64,000 nt of DNA from Rhodothermia bacterium (GCA_017303715.1 JAFLBZ010000001.1:186001-250000); one strand, 5' to 3'. Shown: positions 8,318 through 17,814, counted from the first letter of the stretch. Numbers and translations are program-made. The notes: generated from the letters alone by a model not told the origin.

Positions 8318-10723
8318 ATGCACCCTTCATTTGTACGCCGCTTTGCAACGGCTGTTTTTTTCTTGTTCTTTTCGATCTTACCGAGTATCGCACAGACCAC
8401 GATACAGCTTCGCTTCACCGATTCTCAGCAGACGGGCATCATTGGGGTGAGCATCCGTTTGGCGAAAAACGGTGAAACCGCGCAGGCACAAACCGGAACC
8501 AGCGATACAAACGGTTTCTTCAAGGTGCGTATTCAGCCAGAGGTTGATTATCGCCTACAAGCCACCTTTGTGGGTTATAAACCCATAGATACCACAGTCT
8601 CCTTTCGCAAAGAGGAAACCGAGCGCGTTTTTGTTTTGATAGAAGATACGGCTTCCCTTGGTGAAGTGACCGTAACTGCCAAGAAACCGTTGATCACACA
8701 AGTGGATGACATGAGTGTGGTGGATCCGGGGCCAGTGGCCGATATTAGCTCGAATGCGATGGAGGTTTTGGAAAAAATTCCGGGTGTATTTATTGATCAA
8801 GACGGCAATATTTACCTAAACAGCACCACACCCGCTTCGGTCTATCTAAATGGCCGCGAACAAAAAATGAGCCGCGAAGACATTGCCGTTCTGCTTAAAA
8901 ACTTACCACCCAATAGCATCGAGAAAATAGAAATTTTACGTACGCCCTCTGCGAAATTTGATGCCGGTAGCAGTGGCGGACTTGTGAATGTGGTCTTAAA
9001 ACGAGGGTTCAAAATTGGCAGAACCGGAAGTGTAAATTCTGGATTTAGCCAAGGACGGCATGGCGAAGGTCGTTTGGGGATTAATCTGAACAACCAAGAT
9101 GGAGCGCGAACTTCGTATTTTGGCCTAAATATTGGCGGAAGAACCGGATATGACCAAGTGGAAACCACCCGTCGGTTCTCGCCGGACTCGCTGCTTATTC
9201 AATTTGCCACGACGATTTCGCCCAACCAAAACATTTTCTCTCGTTTTGGATTTGGATTTGAGCCAAAGAAAAACTGGGAACTAAATTTGGATACACGCTT
9301 GAGTACCAACCGAAACACCTCCGATGTATTAAACCAGAACACTATACGACGAGTAAGTAATAACTCCATTTTCTCCCAATCCGAAAACGTAACCGATAAT
9401 GAAGGGCTTAGCTGGTCGGTCAATCAAGAAGCTTCTACAAAGTACAAAATAGACGAAGACGGCTCCGAGTGGACAAATGAAATAGACCTGACCTTTGCCA
9501 AATCTGCGGGCGACCAAGTCTATAACAACCTATTTGTTCTGCCCACGGCTTTCGATTTTGGCGGTGAAGGCTCCACGGGTAATGAGCGCCTAACGTTTAC
9601 AGCGCAGAGCGATCTAAAATATAAACTGCCCCAAAAAATCACTTTTGAAGCCGGTATAAAATCCAACTGGCAGAATATCCGTAACGAAGCCGAATATGTG
9701 CGGATTATCGGTGGCTCCAAAACGGCGGATACCTTCCGAACACGGGCCTTTTCCTACAACGAGAACACCCACGCCGCTTATCTGCAAGCCTCCAAAATGC
9801 TGGGTTCTTTTGTCCTAAAGTTGGGTGCGCGCTTAGAGAATGCCTACATCGAAGGCCGTCAAACGATTCCAAGTGATACCACGTTTAAAGTCAAGCGAAA
9901 CGACTTCTTCCCTTACGTATATCTTAGCCGGAAAATTGTATCCATCGCCAATTTTGAGCTGAAGGGTTTTGCCATTTACCGTCGCTCAATCTCGCGGCCG
10001 GGATATAGTTTTCTGAACCCATCGCCCAGATACTTAGACCAATATGCGTATGAAGTGGGTAATCCGAACCTACGTCCGCAGTTTACCACCAACTACGAAG
10101 TGAACATTAGTGTGGGGGATATGCCTATCTTTGCATTAGGCCGGAACGATACCGAGGACATTTTTACGAATGTGGTCTATCAAGACCCGAAAAACCCAAG
10201 TGTGGCCGTCCGAACCTATGACAATCTTGGCAAACGTTCAGAAGATTATTTCCGGCTAACGGCTGCCATTCCGCCCGGAGGCCGCTACTTCTTCGTGGTT
10301 GGAACACAGTATGGCCGCAACCGCTACAACGGACTTTATGAGGGCCAGCCGCTTACATTTGATCGAGGCTCTTGGTCTATTTTCACCTTCCATATGTTTA
10401 AAGTGGACAAGTTTACGAACATCACCCTAAATGGTTTTATGCAAATCAAAGGGCAACAACAATTTTATGAATTGGATACGTTTGGGGCATTGAACTTGGG
10501 TTTAACTCGCAAATTCCTTAAGGACAAATTAACTGTAGCCCTCCGCGTCAACGACCTTCTGAATACACAAAAGAATGGCTTTACCCTGAACCAAGGAAGT
10601 GTTAACGCAACCGGCTTCCGATCTGGAGATGCACGACGTATTGGCCTTAACGTGCGCTACAACTTCGGTTTCCGCCAAAAAGAAGAAAAACGCAACATGT
10701 TTGAGGTCAATGGAGACGACTAA
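8318..10723 (+). CDS. TonB-dependent receptor-like outer-membrane protein (OMP_b-brl_3 type)
   Basis: 801 residues with a signal peptide ending near SIAQ. An N-terminal carboxypeptidase-regulatory-like fold (residues about 25-110, ending VFVLIEDTASLGEVTVTAKK) is followed by a plug domain (LEKIPGVFIDQDGNIYLN, VYLNGREQKM and ILRTPSAKFDAGSSGG) and a barrel (RRSISRPGYSFLNPSPRYLD, GNPNLRPQFTTNYEV) of the outer-membrane beta-barrel family 3 (PF14905). The C-terminus extends about 15 charged residues beyond the last strand (RQKEEKRNMFEVNGDD). No SusD partner is encoded nearby. The transported ligand is unknown. Confidence 0.92.
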   Translation: MHPSFVRRFATAVFFLFFSILPSIAQTTIQLRFTDSQQTGIIGVSIRLAKNGETAQAQTGTSDTNGFFKVRIQPEVDYRLQATFVGYKPIDTTVSFRKEETERVFVLIEDTASLGEVTVTAKKPLITQVDDMSVVDPGPVADISSNAMEVLEKIPGVFIDQDGNIYLNSTTPASVYLNGREQKMSREDIAVLLKNLPPNSIEKIEILRTPSAKFDAGSSGGLVNVVLKRGFKIGRTGSVNSGFSQGRHGEGRLGINLNNQDGARTSYFGLNIGGRTGYDQVETTRRFSPDSLLIQFATTISPNQNIFSRFGFGFEPKKNWELNLDTRLSTNRNTSDVLNQNTIRRVSNNSIFSQSENVTDNEGLSWSVNQEASTKYKIDEDGSEWTNEIDLTFAKSAGDQVYNNLFVLPTAFDFGGEGSTGNERLTFTAQSDLKYKLPQKITFEAGIKSNWQNIRNEAEYVRIIGGSKTADTFRTRAFSYNENTHAAYLQASKMLGSFVLKLGARLENAYIEGRQTIPSDTTFKVKRNDFFPYVYLSRKIVSIANFELKGFAIYRRSISRPGYSFLNPSPRYLDQYAYEVGNPNLRPQFTTNYEVNISVGDMPIFALGRNDTEDIFTNVVYQDPKNPSVAVRTYDNLGKRSEDYFRLTAAIPPGGRYFFVVGTQYGRNRYNGLYEGQPLTFDRGSWSIFTFHMFKVDKFTNITLNGFMQIKGQQQFYELDTFGALNLGLTRKFLKDKLTVALRVNDLLNTQKNGFTLNQGSVNATGFRSGDARRIGLNVRYNFGFRQKEEKRNMFEVNGDD

Positions 10724-10743
10724 GCCTTTACATAATTGAAGGC

Positions 10744-10772
10744 AACCTTATGAGTTTGAGGTTTTATTTTTT
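10744..10772 (+). terminator. Weak terminator after the TonB-type receptor gene
   Basis: AACCT (10744-10748) can pair with AGGTT (10759-10763) over a 10-nt loop, followed by TTTATTTTTT. The stem is short but position and T-tract suit termination of the preceding gene. Confidence 0.4.
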
Positions 10773-11010
10773 GGAGGTGCAAGATCGTATAGCAGATAAG
10801 GTCGTTCCGATGAAGTATGTGAACTGAAAGTTTGGGCAACTTCACTCATGAGAACGGCAATAGTAAGCACCAAAAAGAATGGGCAACGTCATACTACTGT
10901 CGCCCATTAAAAAATCCTTCCCTTTCGTTTTGGTAAAAAATCCCCGTCAACTTTATGAACCAAACACCTGTTTTAGCTTTAGTTTGTTCTTTTGGGCAAA
11001 AACGAGACAC

Positions 11011-11481
11011 ATGAAGATCTTAATGCTTATTGGGACACAGACTGGAAATACGGAAACAGTGGCGGAGGCAGTTGCGCAGCATTTGGCAGTTGCAGGACAC
11101 CTCATCCATTTCGTGGATTTGGCAGATGCCTATCCCGAAATGTTGATGGAATATCCCCACCTTATTTTGGCAACCAGTACTTGGGGAGATGGAGAATTAC
11201 CAGACAATGCCTTAGATTTCTACGAAACCCTGCTTGCCCTTGCACCTGATTTATCGCACCTTCAGTATGCAATCTTGGCTTTGGGCGACCATACCTATGA
11301 TCCCTATTTTTGCAAAGCCGCCGAGATCTTTCAAGATATTTTGCACCAATTTGGCGCACGGCAATCACAAGCACCTTATGAAATTGATGCAGGCCCCACA
11401 AAAGACGACATTCGTGGAGCCTGCGAATGGGCTATAAAAGTATCTCTGGCCTTTAACGGCGGAGGACCACCTTCTGCATGA
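11011..11481 (+). CDS. Flavodoxin-domain protein, MioC-like
   Basis: The chosen start ATG 11011 makes a 156-residue protein that opens directly with the FMN phosphate-binding loop (MKILMLIGTQTGNTE). The frame runs back to 10879 but the upstream residues are unlike flavodoxin. STWGDGELPDNA is the 60s loop and LALGDHTYDPYF the 90s loop that sandwich the FMN isoalloxazine. It is a short-chain flavodoxin-like electron carrier similar in size to MioC. Its last 29 bp overlap the 3' end of the convergent subtilase gene. The partner reductase is not in the window. Confidence 0.88.
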   Translation: MKILMLIGTQTGNTETVAEAVAQHLAVAGHLIHFVDLADAYPEMLMEYPHLILATSTWGDGELPDNALDFYETLLALAPDLSHLQYAILALGDHTYDPYFCKAAEIFQDILHQFGARQSQAPYEIDAGPTKDDIRGACEWAIKVSLAFNGGGPPSA

Positions 11482-14344
11482 AAACCTGTTTGCGCGAACC
11501 AACTGCCACTTCTAAACGTGCCAAATAAAGCCCATTGGACAAACCTGCGGCCGAGAGGCGCACCTGATGGGTTCCATGAGAGGCCATGCCGGATTTTAGC
11601 CGTTTCACTTCCCGCCCTTGGACATCAAACAGAGCCAGACTGACCTGAGCCGTTTCGTTGATGGTAAAAGACAACGTTCCTTCTCCAGCAAAAGGATTGG
11701 GATAGACGGGATGGAAGTTGGCCACTTCAGGCATAGGCGTTTTTTCGGTGGATGTAATGGTGTTGGTATAGAGATTCTGGGCAGCATCTGCAAAAGCATT
11801 GAGTTCATCTACCGACCTTGCGCCAATAACGGCAAACGCAAATTTGACGGTTTCTCCAGCTTCCAAATCGCCCAAAGTTGCCCCAATCATCGTAGAAACA
11901 TCCTGTTTATCAACCGTTTGCGTTTGCACACCCGTCGTCATAAAAGACCATTTTTCACTCGCCCGAAAGCCATTACAACCTGTACAGCCACTTCCATAAA
12001 TCTCTGGATTATTGGCAATAGAGCGATAATTCACGGGCTTATCCAACGTAAGTAGTTTGGTAGCTCCAATCAAAGTAGGACTTGTTACCGCATTTTGAAC
12101 ACTCCCTAAACGCCTAATACCGTCATATTTTGCATAATCGTCCTGCCCACCATTGGCAATGTCCCAATCCATAAACAACGCACCATGCAAGCCCGTAATT
12201 CTGGTTGAATTTAGGTTCCTCACTTCGTATTCAACGATAATAAAGCCTTGGTTTCCCACCTTATCGTCTGCAAATGTTTTTTGGGTTACCTCCACATTGA
12301 TGGGGATATTGGCGGTAGAGTCCGACATCACAAAATGGGTTTCTTCTTTGGTTCTTTTGCCTGTTCCGATGGTCAAAACACTACTTCTAAGGGGTTGAAA
12401 ATCCGCTTCCTGCGTGCTGCCATCATCTCCACGAACCACATCCGACACTTTTCCCTGCGAAACCCCCAGTAAGAGTCCTCCCTCGAACAAGAGATCGGTT
12501 CCATTCACACGAAACCCTTTCCCATTGTTCACATCCTGAAAGCCATTGTAGCCAATATTGCCTCGTGTTGTGATAGAGGCCGTGATTAAGCCCGTCTCAT
12601 GATTTACAAATCTTGGTGGATTTAAGACCAAGTTGAAGGATTCTTTAAGGCTGAATTGATCCGCAAGAATTTCCAGCACCAAGTGTATGACATAGCCGTC
12701 GGGCTGGGTTCCCGTCACCTTAAATTGCAGTCCTGTTCCGGTAGCCGTTCCTCCGGCAGCAAGAATTCCCACGTTTATCGGGCCAGCAGTTTGGATCACC
12801 ACATTTTGGTCTGGTGAAGAGAGTTTTAGTTGCACATTATTGGCAGTTGCCAGCCAATTTTTAAGACCCATTGTGAGGGTAATCACCTCATCTAACTGAA
12901 TCACCCCATTTCGATTTGCATCCGTAAACGATGTCCGTTCAAGCCGAAGTGCCGGAAGCAAGAAGTTGGTCAGGGCATTTTTGGCATTTATTCTTCCTCC
13001 GCCCAAAGTGGAGGCAAAATTCGGATTTGCGGTTTCAATACGATCTGCCGTTACCCGCACTTGTTCCCCAAGTTGCTGTGGTGTGAGTGTTGGCTTCAGG
13101 GTTTTGACCAAGGCCGCTAAGCCCGAAACCATCGGCGCAGCCATCGAAGTACCACTTAGAAAAGCAAAATTGCTATTCGGAGCCGTACTAACAATATTGG
13201 AACCCGGCGCGAAAACATCCACCGTATGGCCATAATTGGAGAAGGGAGATTTTACATCGGTGGCATTGGTAGCGCCAACAGACAATACATTTTGGTAATT
13301 TGAAGGATAATGCGGAAGGAGGTCATTGTTATCTCCAACCCCATCTTCGCCGCCATTTCCGGCAGCAGCCACCACCAAACTTCCCAAACTTGTAGCCAAC
13401 TGAATGGCCTGATTTTCAGTCTCGGAGTAAACATCCTCCGAACCCCAACTACAGTTAATGACTTGTGCGCCCAATTGAGCGGCATATGCAATGCCCCGAA
13501 AGCCAAAGGCCATCAGGTTATCGGCAGTGGCCGAACTCGCATTAACCGGTAAGATTTTGGCATTCCAACTCATGGAAGCGACCCCAATGCCATTGTTCGT
13601 CACACCCGCAGCCGTACCAGCGACGTGGGTTCCGTGCAGGGCATTATTGGGCGTATTGGAAAGGCCCGTTGGATCATTGGAATTGTTGGCAAAGTTCCAC
13701 CCATTGACATCATCCACATATCCATTACCATCGTCATCCACGCCGTTGGATGGTATTTCTTTAGAGTTTTGCCAAATATTGGCCGCTAAGTCAGGGTGTT
13801 TCCAATCCGTCCCACCATCCACAATCGCAATCACCACATTGCCCGTTCCGCCCTTTACCACATCCCACGCAGCCTCGGCTTGTACGGCAGCAAAAGCATT
13901 TTTTTGGGAGGTTAGGTATTGAGGATCGTTGGGTGTGGCCAATATTTTGCGCCGATATACTGGTTCGGCATAGGCTACATGGTCATCGGTAGCAAGTTTT
14001 TGTGCCACCCACCACGGATCCGTGTTTTCGGAAATTTGTAGGGCATAGGTTCTGCTTAAGGCACTTGCCGTTTTGTTTAATCCACCGTCTAAGCCGGGAA
14101 ATGCCGTCTCTACTTTTCGTAAGCCATCATCAGCCAGTTTATCGGTAATCGAGGCAGGCAAAGACAGTTGTTTTCCCATGGGCAAAGCGCCAGTTTTTAG
14201 TTGAAGGATTACCCAACCCGGCTCCATCATGGCCAAACTTGGACGCTTGCCCTTTGTCCCTAAACCGTTTTGATGGGCTGGAATCAACGAAAAACCGGCA
14301 AGAACTAAAAATAACCAAGCCGTCAAAGGCCGAAATGTTTTCAT
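11453..14344 (-). CDS. Secreted subtilisin-like (S8) serine protease with T9SS sorting domain
   Basis: From ATG 14344 the product is about 963 residues with a signal peptide (MKTFRPLTAWLFLVLAGFSL). The catalytic triad is visible: Asp in IAIVDGGTDWKHPDL (about residue 176), His in ALHGTHVAGTAAG (about 237), Ser in LSGTSMAAPMVSG (about 400), with the oxyanion-hole Asn in AAAGNGGE. The central part is beta-rich. The last 85 residues (HPVYPNPFAGEG to FMQKVVLRR) form a type A T9SS C-terminal sorting domain with the YPNPF signature, so the enzyme should be exported across the outer membrane and attached or released there. It probably digests extracellular protein. Confidence 0.95.
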   Translation of the reverse strand: MKTFRPLTAWLFLVLAGFSLIPAHQNGLGTKGKRPSLAMMEPGWVILQLKTGALPMGKQLSLPASITDKLADDGLRKVETAFPGLDGGLNKTASALSRTYALQISENTDPWWVAQKLATDDHVAYAEPVYRRKILATPNDPQYLTSQKNAFAAVQAEAAWDVVKGGTGNVVIAIVDGGTDWKHPDLAANIWQNSKEIPSNGVDDDGNGYVDDVNGWNFANNSNDPTGLSNTPNNALHGTHVAGTAAGVTNNGIGVASMSWNAKILPVNASSATADNLMAFGFRGIAYAAQLGAQVINCSWGSEDVYSETENQAIQLATSLGSLVVAAAGNGGEDGVGDNNDLLPHYPSNYQNVLSVGATNATDVKSPFSNYGHTVDVFAPGSNIVSTAPNSNFAFLSGTSMAAPMVSGLAALVKTLKPTLTPQQLGEQVRVTADRIETANPNFASTLGGGRINAKNALTNFLLPALRLERTSFTDANRNGVIQLDEVITLTMGLKNWLATANNVQLKLSSPDQNVVIQTAGPINVGILAAGGTATGTGLQFKVTGTQPDGYVIHLVLEILADQFSLKESFNLVLNPPRFVNHETGLITASITTRGNIGYNGFQDVNNGKGFRVNGTDLLFEGGLLLGVSQGKVSDVVRGDDGSTQEADFQPLRSSVLTIGTGKRTKEETHFVMSDSTANIPINVEVTQKTFADDKVGNQGFIIVEYEVRNLNSTRITGLHGALFMDWDIANGGQDDYAKYDGIRRLGSVQNAVTSPTLIGATKLLTLDKPVNYRSIANNPEIYGSGCTGCNGFRASEKWSFMTTGVQTQTVDKQDVSTMIGATLGDLEAGETVKFAFAVIGARSVDELNAFADAAQNLYTNTITSTEKTPMPEVANFHPVYPNPFAGEGTLSFTINETAQVSLALFDVQGREVKRLKSGMASHGTHQVRLSAAGLSNGLYLARLEVAVGSRKQVFMQKVVLRR

Positions 14345-14584
14345 GTATAAAATGTGCTTAAAGGTTAAGTGAATACGGACTTTCTGCAATCTCTCTTCTT
14401 GTATTAGCACCTCTTTATGAATCAAGTATAAAGGAACTCATGAAGATGCGCTAAATTTATGTAAATAAAAGGCTTTTGAAACCGCTTTCTTGCATTTTTT
14501 TGACGTTAACCCCTTGAGACTTCACAATCAATTTCTGAAATTAAGGTGTTTTTTATCACAACCCACTGCATTAATCCAAAAAAC

Positions 14585-14881
14585 ATGATCACGAAAAAGT
14601 ATAATGCTAAAGGAACAGCTTGCAAAGTAACCTTTGAAGTGCCGCAAGAAATAGCCGAAAAAGAACTCGCGGTTGTTGGAGATTTTAACAACTGGAATAT
14701 CGAAGAAGGGGCTATGAAGTTCGTAAAAAAGGACAAGAAATGGAAAGCCACCCTCAACTTAACGGCGGGCAATTCCTTCCAATTCCGGTACTTTGGTGAC
14801 AAAGGCTGGCACAACGATGAGGCCGCAGACGAGACCGCTTATGGGCCTTTCTTGGCAGAAAACTGTATATTGAGTGTTTAA
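14585..14881 (+). CDS. Stand-alone isoamylase-N/CBM48-like glycogen-binding domain protein
   Basis: 98 residues from ATG 14585 (an upstream in-frame ATG at 14546 adds 13 residues without family features). VTFEVPQEIA, LAVVGDFNNWN, KFVKKDKKWKATLNL and FQFRYFGDKGWHND follow the early-set fold of glycogen-branching enzymes and AMPK beta-type glycogen-binding modules. There is no catalytic domain and no signal peptide, so it is probably a small cytoplasmic glycan-binding protein. It is monocistronic, with a strong terminator just after it. Confidence 0.82.
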   Translation: MITKKYNAKGTACKVTFEVPQEIAEKELAVVGDFNNWNIEEGAMKFVKKDKKWKATLNLTAGNSFQFRYFGDKGWHNDEAADETAYGPFLAENCILSV

Positions 14882-14902
14882 TCGCTGAATTGCATGTATT
14901 TT

Positions 14903-14936
14903 AAACCCCGCCCTCTCCGTAGAAGCGGGGTTTTTT
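14903..14936 (+). terminator. Rho-independent terminator of the CBM48-like gene
   Basis: AAACCCCGC (14903-14911) pairs perfectly with GCGGGGTTT (14925-14933) over a 13-nt loop, with six T residues at 14931-14936. It begins 22 bp after the stop codon. Confidence 0.92.
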
Positions 14937-14983
14937 ATTCGTTTTTGGTATTTCCCCATTTTTATGCCACCCATACCTTGCAA

Positions 14984-15856
14984 ATGACCCAAAAACTTCC
15001 GTCCCTATTCCGTGTACTTAGGCCCTATCATTGGATCAAAAACATTGTTGTTTGGTCGGCTCCTATATTTGCCCTCCACTTCACGATAGAGACAGTGTTG
15101 CGGGGAAGTTTGGTTTTTTTGGTATTTTCTTTGATAGCAAGTACATTCTATGTCATCAACGACCTAAAAGACGCTCCCCACGATCAGCTCCATCCAACCA
15201 AGAAAAACAGACCTATTGCTTCAGGTGCTGTTTCTCGTCAACAAGCGCAGTTTCTGGCAGGCATTACAGGGACTCTTGGCATAGGTCTGGCCTGCTTCTT
15301 ACCCATACAGGCCCTGCTGCTGGTTGTCGGCTACATTGCCTTGCAAATGGCCTACAATCTGCATTTAAAACAAGAGCCTATTTTAGATTTGCTCACACTT
15401 GCCCTTGGATTTGTGCTTCGTGCTTTGGCCGGCGCATTTGCCATGAATGTTCCGGTTTCAAAATGGTTTGTGCTTTGCCTCGGTTTGCTGTCCTTGTTTT
15501 TGGGCATAGAAAAGCGGAAGGCCGAACTATTGTCCCTTGGCTCCGAGGCCAATACCCGTAAGGTTTTGGCGCATTACTCCTTAGGTTGGTTGCACCGCAT
15601 GGAGTCTATCGTCTCGGCAGCCGCATTGATGGCGTATGCACTCTGGACTATCGAGGCGGCCACTTCTTCGTATATGCTCACCACCATCCCGTTTGTGGTG
15701 TATAGCCTTTTCCGATACCAATACCTTACCGAAAACGGCTTGGGTGAAACCCCAGAAGTAACCCTCTTTGCAGATCGGGGCATGAGGTATGCCTTTTTGT
15801 CTTGGCTTATATTCGTACTAATCTTTTTGGCTTTGGAAAAAGGTTTATGGGCCTGA
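14984..15856 (+). CDS. UbiA-family membrane transferase, decaprenyl-phosphate phosphoribosyltransferase-like
   Basis: From ATG 14984, 290 residues. LRPYHWIKN at the start, the Asp-rich motif NDxxDxxxD (N59, D60, D63, D67, then HPTKKNRPIASG) and the later KRKAELLSLGSEANTRKVL segment resemble the UbiA subgroup that moves phosphoribosyl from PRPP onto a polyprenyl phosphate, the first step of decaprenyl-phosphoryl-arabinose synthesis in actinobacteria. Seven to nine hydrophobic segments indicate an integral inner-membrane enzyme. The usual epimerase partners (DprE1/DprE2) are not adjacent, so the product may serve another cell-envelope glycan. The superfamily is certain; the reaction is inferred. 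It probably shares a transcript with the CDF transporter 35 bp downstream. Confidence 0.85.
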   Translation: MTQKLPSLFRVLRPYHWIKNIVVWSAPIFALHFTIETVLRGSLVFLVFSLIASTFYVINDLKDAPHDQLHPTKKNRPIASGAVSRQQAQFLAGITGTLGIGLACFLPIQALLLVVGYIALQMAYNLHLKQEPILDLLTLALGFVLRALAGAFAMNVPVSKWFVLCLGLLSLFLGIEKRKAELLSLGSEANTRKVLAHYSLGWLHRMESIVSAAALMAYALWTIEAATSSYMLTTIPFVVYSLFRYQYLTENGLGETPEVTLFADRGMRYAFLSWLIFVLIFLALEKGLWA

Positions 15857-15891
15857 TTTTATTCTATTCACAAATCTGACACCTAATAGAC

Positions 15892-16689
15892 ATGTACCAA
15901 ACCACTTTTAAGATCACCAAAATGGATTGTCCGTCCGAAGAACAGTTGATTCGGATGAAACTCGCAGGCTTTCAAAACATCGTGCAGTTGGATTTCGACC
16001 TATTGCATCGAACACTTGTCGTGGTACATAAGGATGTGTATGAACCTATTTATCAATCACTTATGGCCTTAAATCTGGGAACCAATGTTTTAGAAAGTGT
16101 TCCATGTACCGAGTCACCACTCCAAAACGACAACACCACCTTAGAAAGAAAACTTTTATGGCAGGTTCTTGCGATAAATCTTTTCTTCTTTGGGTTAGAG
16201 GGCATTACCGGATGGATCAGCCACTCAATGGGTTTATTGGGGGATGGTTTAGATATGCTGGCGGACGTTTTTGTATATGGTTTGGCACTTATCGCCATCG
16301 GTGGAACAGCTTCACGTAAAAAAAACATTGCCAAAATAGCCGGCTATATACAAGCCTTGCTTGCTTCTCTTGGCTTCATAGAAGTGATAAGAAGGTACTT
16401 TGGAACAGAAACGATCCCGAATTTTGAAACCATGCTCGTCGTTTCGGTGCTTGCCCTGATCGGTAATGGCCTATGTCTGTACCTCCTTCATAAAAGTAAA
16501 AACACCGAAGTTCACATACAAGCCAGTATGATTTTTACCTCGAACGACATCATTGTAAATTTCGGTGTGATACTCGCAAGCGCCTTGGTTTATTGGACAG
16601 ACCATAAACTGCCCGATCTACTTATTGGCGCCATCGTTTTTGTCTTGGTTGGAAAAGGAGCCTTAAACATTTTAAAACTATCGAAATAG
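15892..16689 (+). CDS. CDF-family cation efflux transporter with degenerate heavy-metal-associated N-domain
   Basis: 265 residues. The first 70 (MYQTTFKITKMDCPSEEQL...) resemble a ferredoxin-like heavy-metal-associated domain, but the usual CxxC is reduced to a single Cys (MDCPSEE). From about residue 85 there are six hydrophobic segments of a cation diffusion facilitator core, with the metal-site motif SHSMGLLGDGLDMLADVF in the second and a second copy-like HIQASMIFTSNDIIVNFG in the fifth. It would export a divalent metal in exchange for protons. The usual cytoplasmic C-terminal CDF domain is missing. It lies 35 bp after the UbiA-like gene. Confidence 0.85.
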   Translation: MYQTTFKITKMDCPSEEQLIRMKLAGFQNIVQLDFDLLHRTLVVVHKDVYEPIYQSLMALNLGTNVLESVPCTESPLQNDNTTLERKLLWQVLAINLFFFGLEGITGWISHSMGLLGDGLDMLADVFVYGLALIAIGGTASRKKNIAKIAGYIQALLASLGFIEVIRRYFGTETIPNFETMLVVSVLALIGNGLCLYLLHKSKNTEVHIQASMIFTSNDIIVNFGVILASALVYWTDHKLPDLLIGAIVFVLVGKGALNILKLSK

Positions 16690-16719
16690 CTTCACTTTAC
16701 CCTTTCCCTTTAGTTGGCG

Positions 16720-17721
16720 TTATAAATCCTTTGGCCATTGTGGAATGGACTCTGGCGCTAATTGATGCACCTGTCTTTGTACCACTTCCAAAATACCATC
16801 TTTTACAAATGCCCCAGAAGCATTCCGATGGCCACCCCCCCCAAACCTACTGGCCCATTTATTCACCGCCCATTCGCCCTTAGACCTAAAACTCATCTTA
16901 ACCCCTTTCTCAATCTCCAAAAACATGACGCCCACTTTTACCGATCCGATGGAAAGGATCATGTTCACAAAACCCTCTGTTTCGCTCGTATGACAACCAG
17001 TTTTACGAATCATCTCTTGCGTAACGGACATATACCCCACTTGATCATCATAGGCTAAAGTCAGTGTTTCCAAGGACATACCTAGAAGACGTAATGCAGC
17101 AGCAGCCTTATTGTCAAAAACCTTCAGGTGAATATCCGACGGGAACAGGTCGCCACGTTCAATGAGATCGGCGGCTATTCTGTGGGTATCGGCCACCACC
17201 GAGTCGAAGCGGAAAGAACCCGTATCCGTCATAATGGCCGTGTAGAGCGCCGTCGCAATGTCATGATTGATTTGTTCAGGACGATGGCCGTGAATCAACT
17301 GGTAAATTAGTTCACCCGTAGAAGTAGAACGGACATTAACCGCTTTATGATCGAACCAGTTTTCAGGATCTAAATGATGATCAATCAATACTTTGGTGGC
17401 ATTGCTTTCTTTAATGGGTCGTGCCAAAGCGCCAACGCGGTCTAAAGTATTCACATCAACCACAAAAATTACATCCGCAAAGGCAATTTTGGAGCGCTGC
17501 TCAATCCCGCCATCAAACGTTTGTACCTGCAACTGATTGGCAAGCCAAAACAAATTGGGCGGTGGAGGATCGCTCAGGATGACATCGGCTTGTTTACCGA
17601 GGCGGTTTAAATACGCACCAAGCGCAGCGGCAGAGCCGATCGCATCGCCATCTGGCCGCACATGCGAGGTGATTACAAACCGTTTTTTCTTCTCAATAAG
17701 TTTTAGAATTTCTTTGAACAT
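16720..17721 (-). CDS. nrnA: DHH/DHHA1 phosphoesterase, NrnA-like (oligoribonuclease/pAp phosphatase)
   Basis: 333 residues, cytoplasmic. DHH-family motifs are intact: SHVRPDGDAIGS (residues 19-30), VVDVNT (about 87-92), LIDHHLD with D114-H115-H116, and TDTGSFRFDS. The C-terminal DHHA1 motif GGGGHRNASGA lies near 294-304. Members use two metal ions to hydrolyse nanoRNAs (2-5 nt) and 3'-phosphoadenosine 5'-phosphate, replacing Orn where that enzyme is absent. It is monocistronic and converges on the CDF transporter gene with a 30-bp gap. Length and motif order fit NrnA well, though a cyclic-dinucleotide or pApA hydrolase role is possible in this family. Confidence 0.9.
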   Translation of the reverse strand: MFKEILKLIEKKKRFVITSHVRPDGDAIGSAAALGAYLNRLGKQADVILSDPPPPNLFWLANQLQVQTFDGGIEQRSKIAFADVIFVVDVNTLDRVGALARPIKESNATKVLIDHHLDPENWFDHKAVNVRSTSTGELIYQLIHGHRPEQINHDIATALYTAIMTDTGSFRFDSVVADTHRIAADLIERGDLFPSDIHLKVFDNKAAAALRLLGMSLETLTLAYDDQVGYMSVTQEMIRKTGCHTSETEGFVNMILSIGSVKVGVMFLEIEKGVKMSFRSKGEWAVNKWASRFGGGGHRNASGAFVKDGILEVVQRQVHQLAPESIPQWPKDL

Positions 17722-17814
17722 GAACCCAAATATTTAGGAAAACACAATTTATGGGAAGTGCCTGCGTGTATAAAAAAACAACGATCTGTATGTGAACACA
17801 AACCTACACACCAA

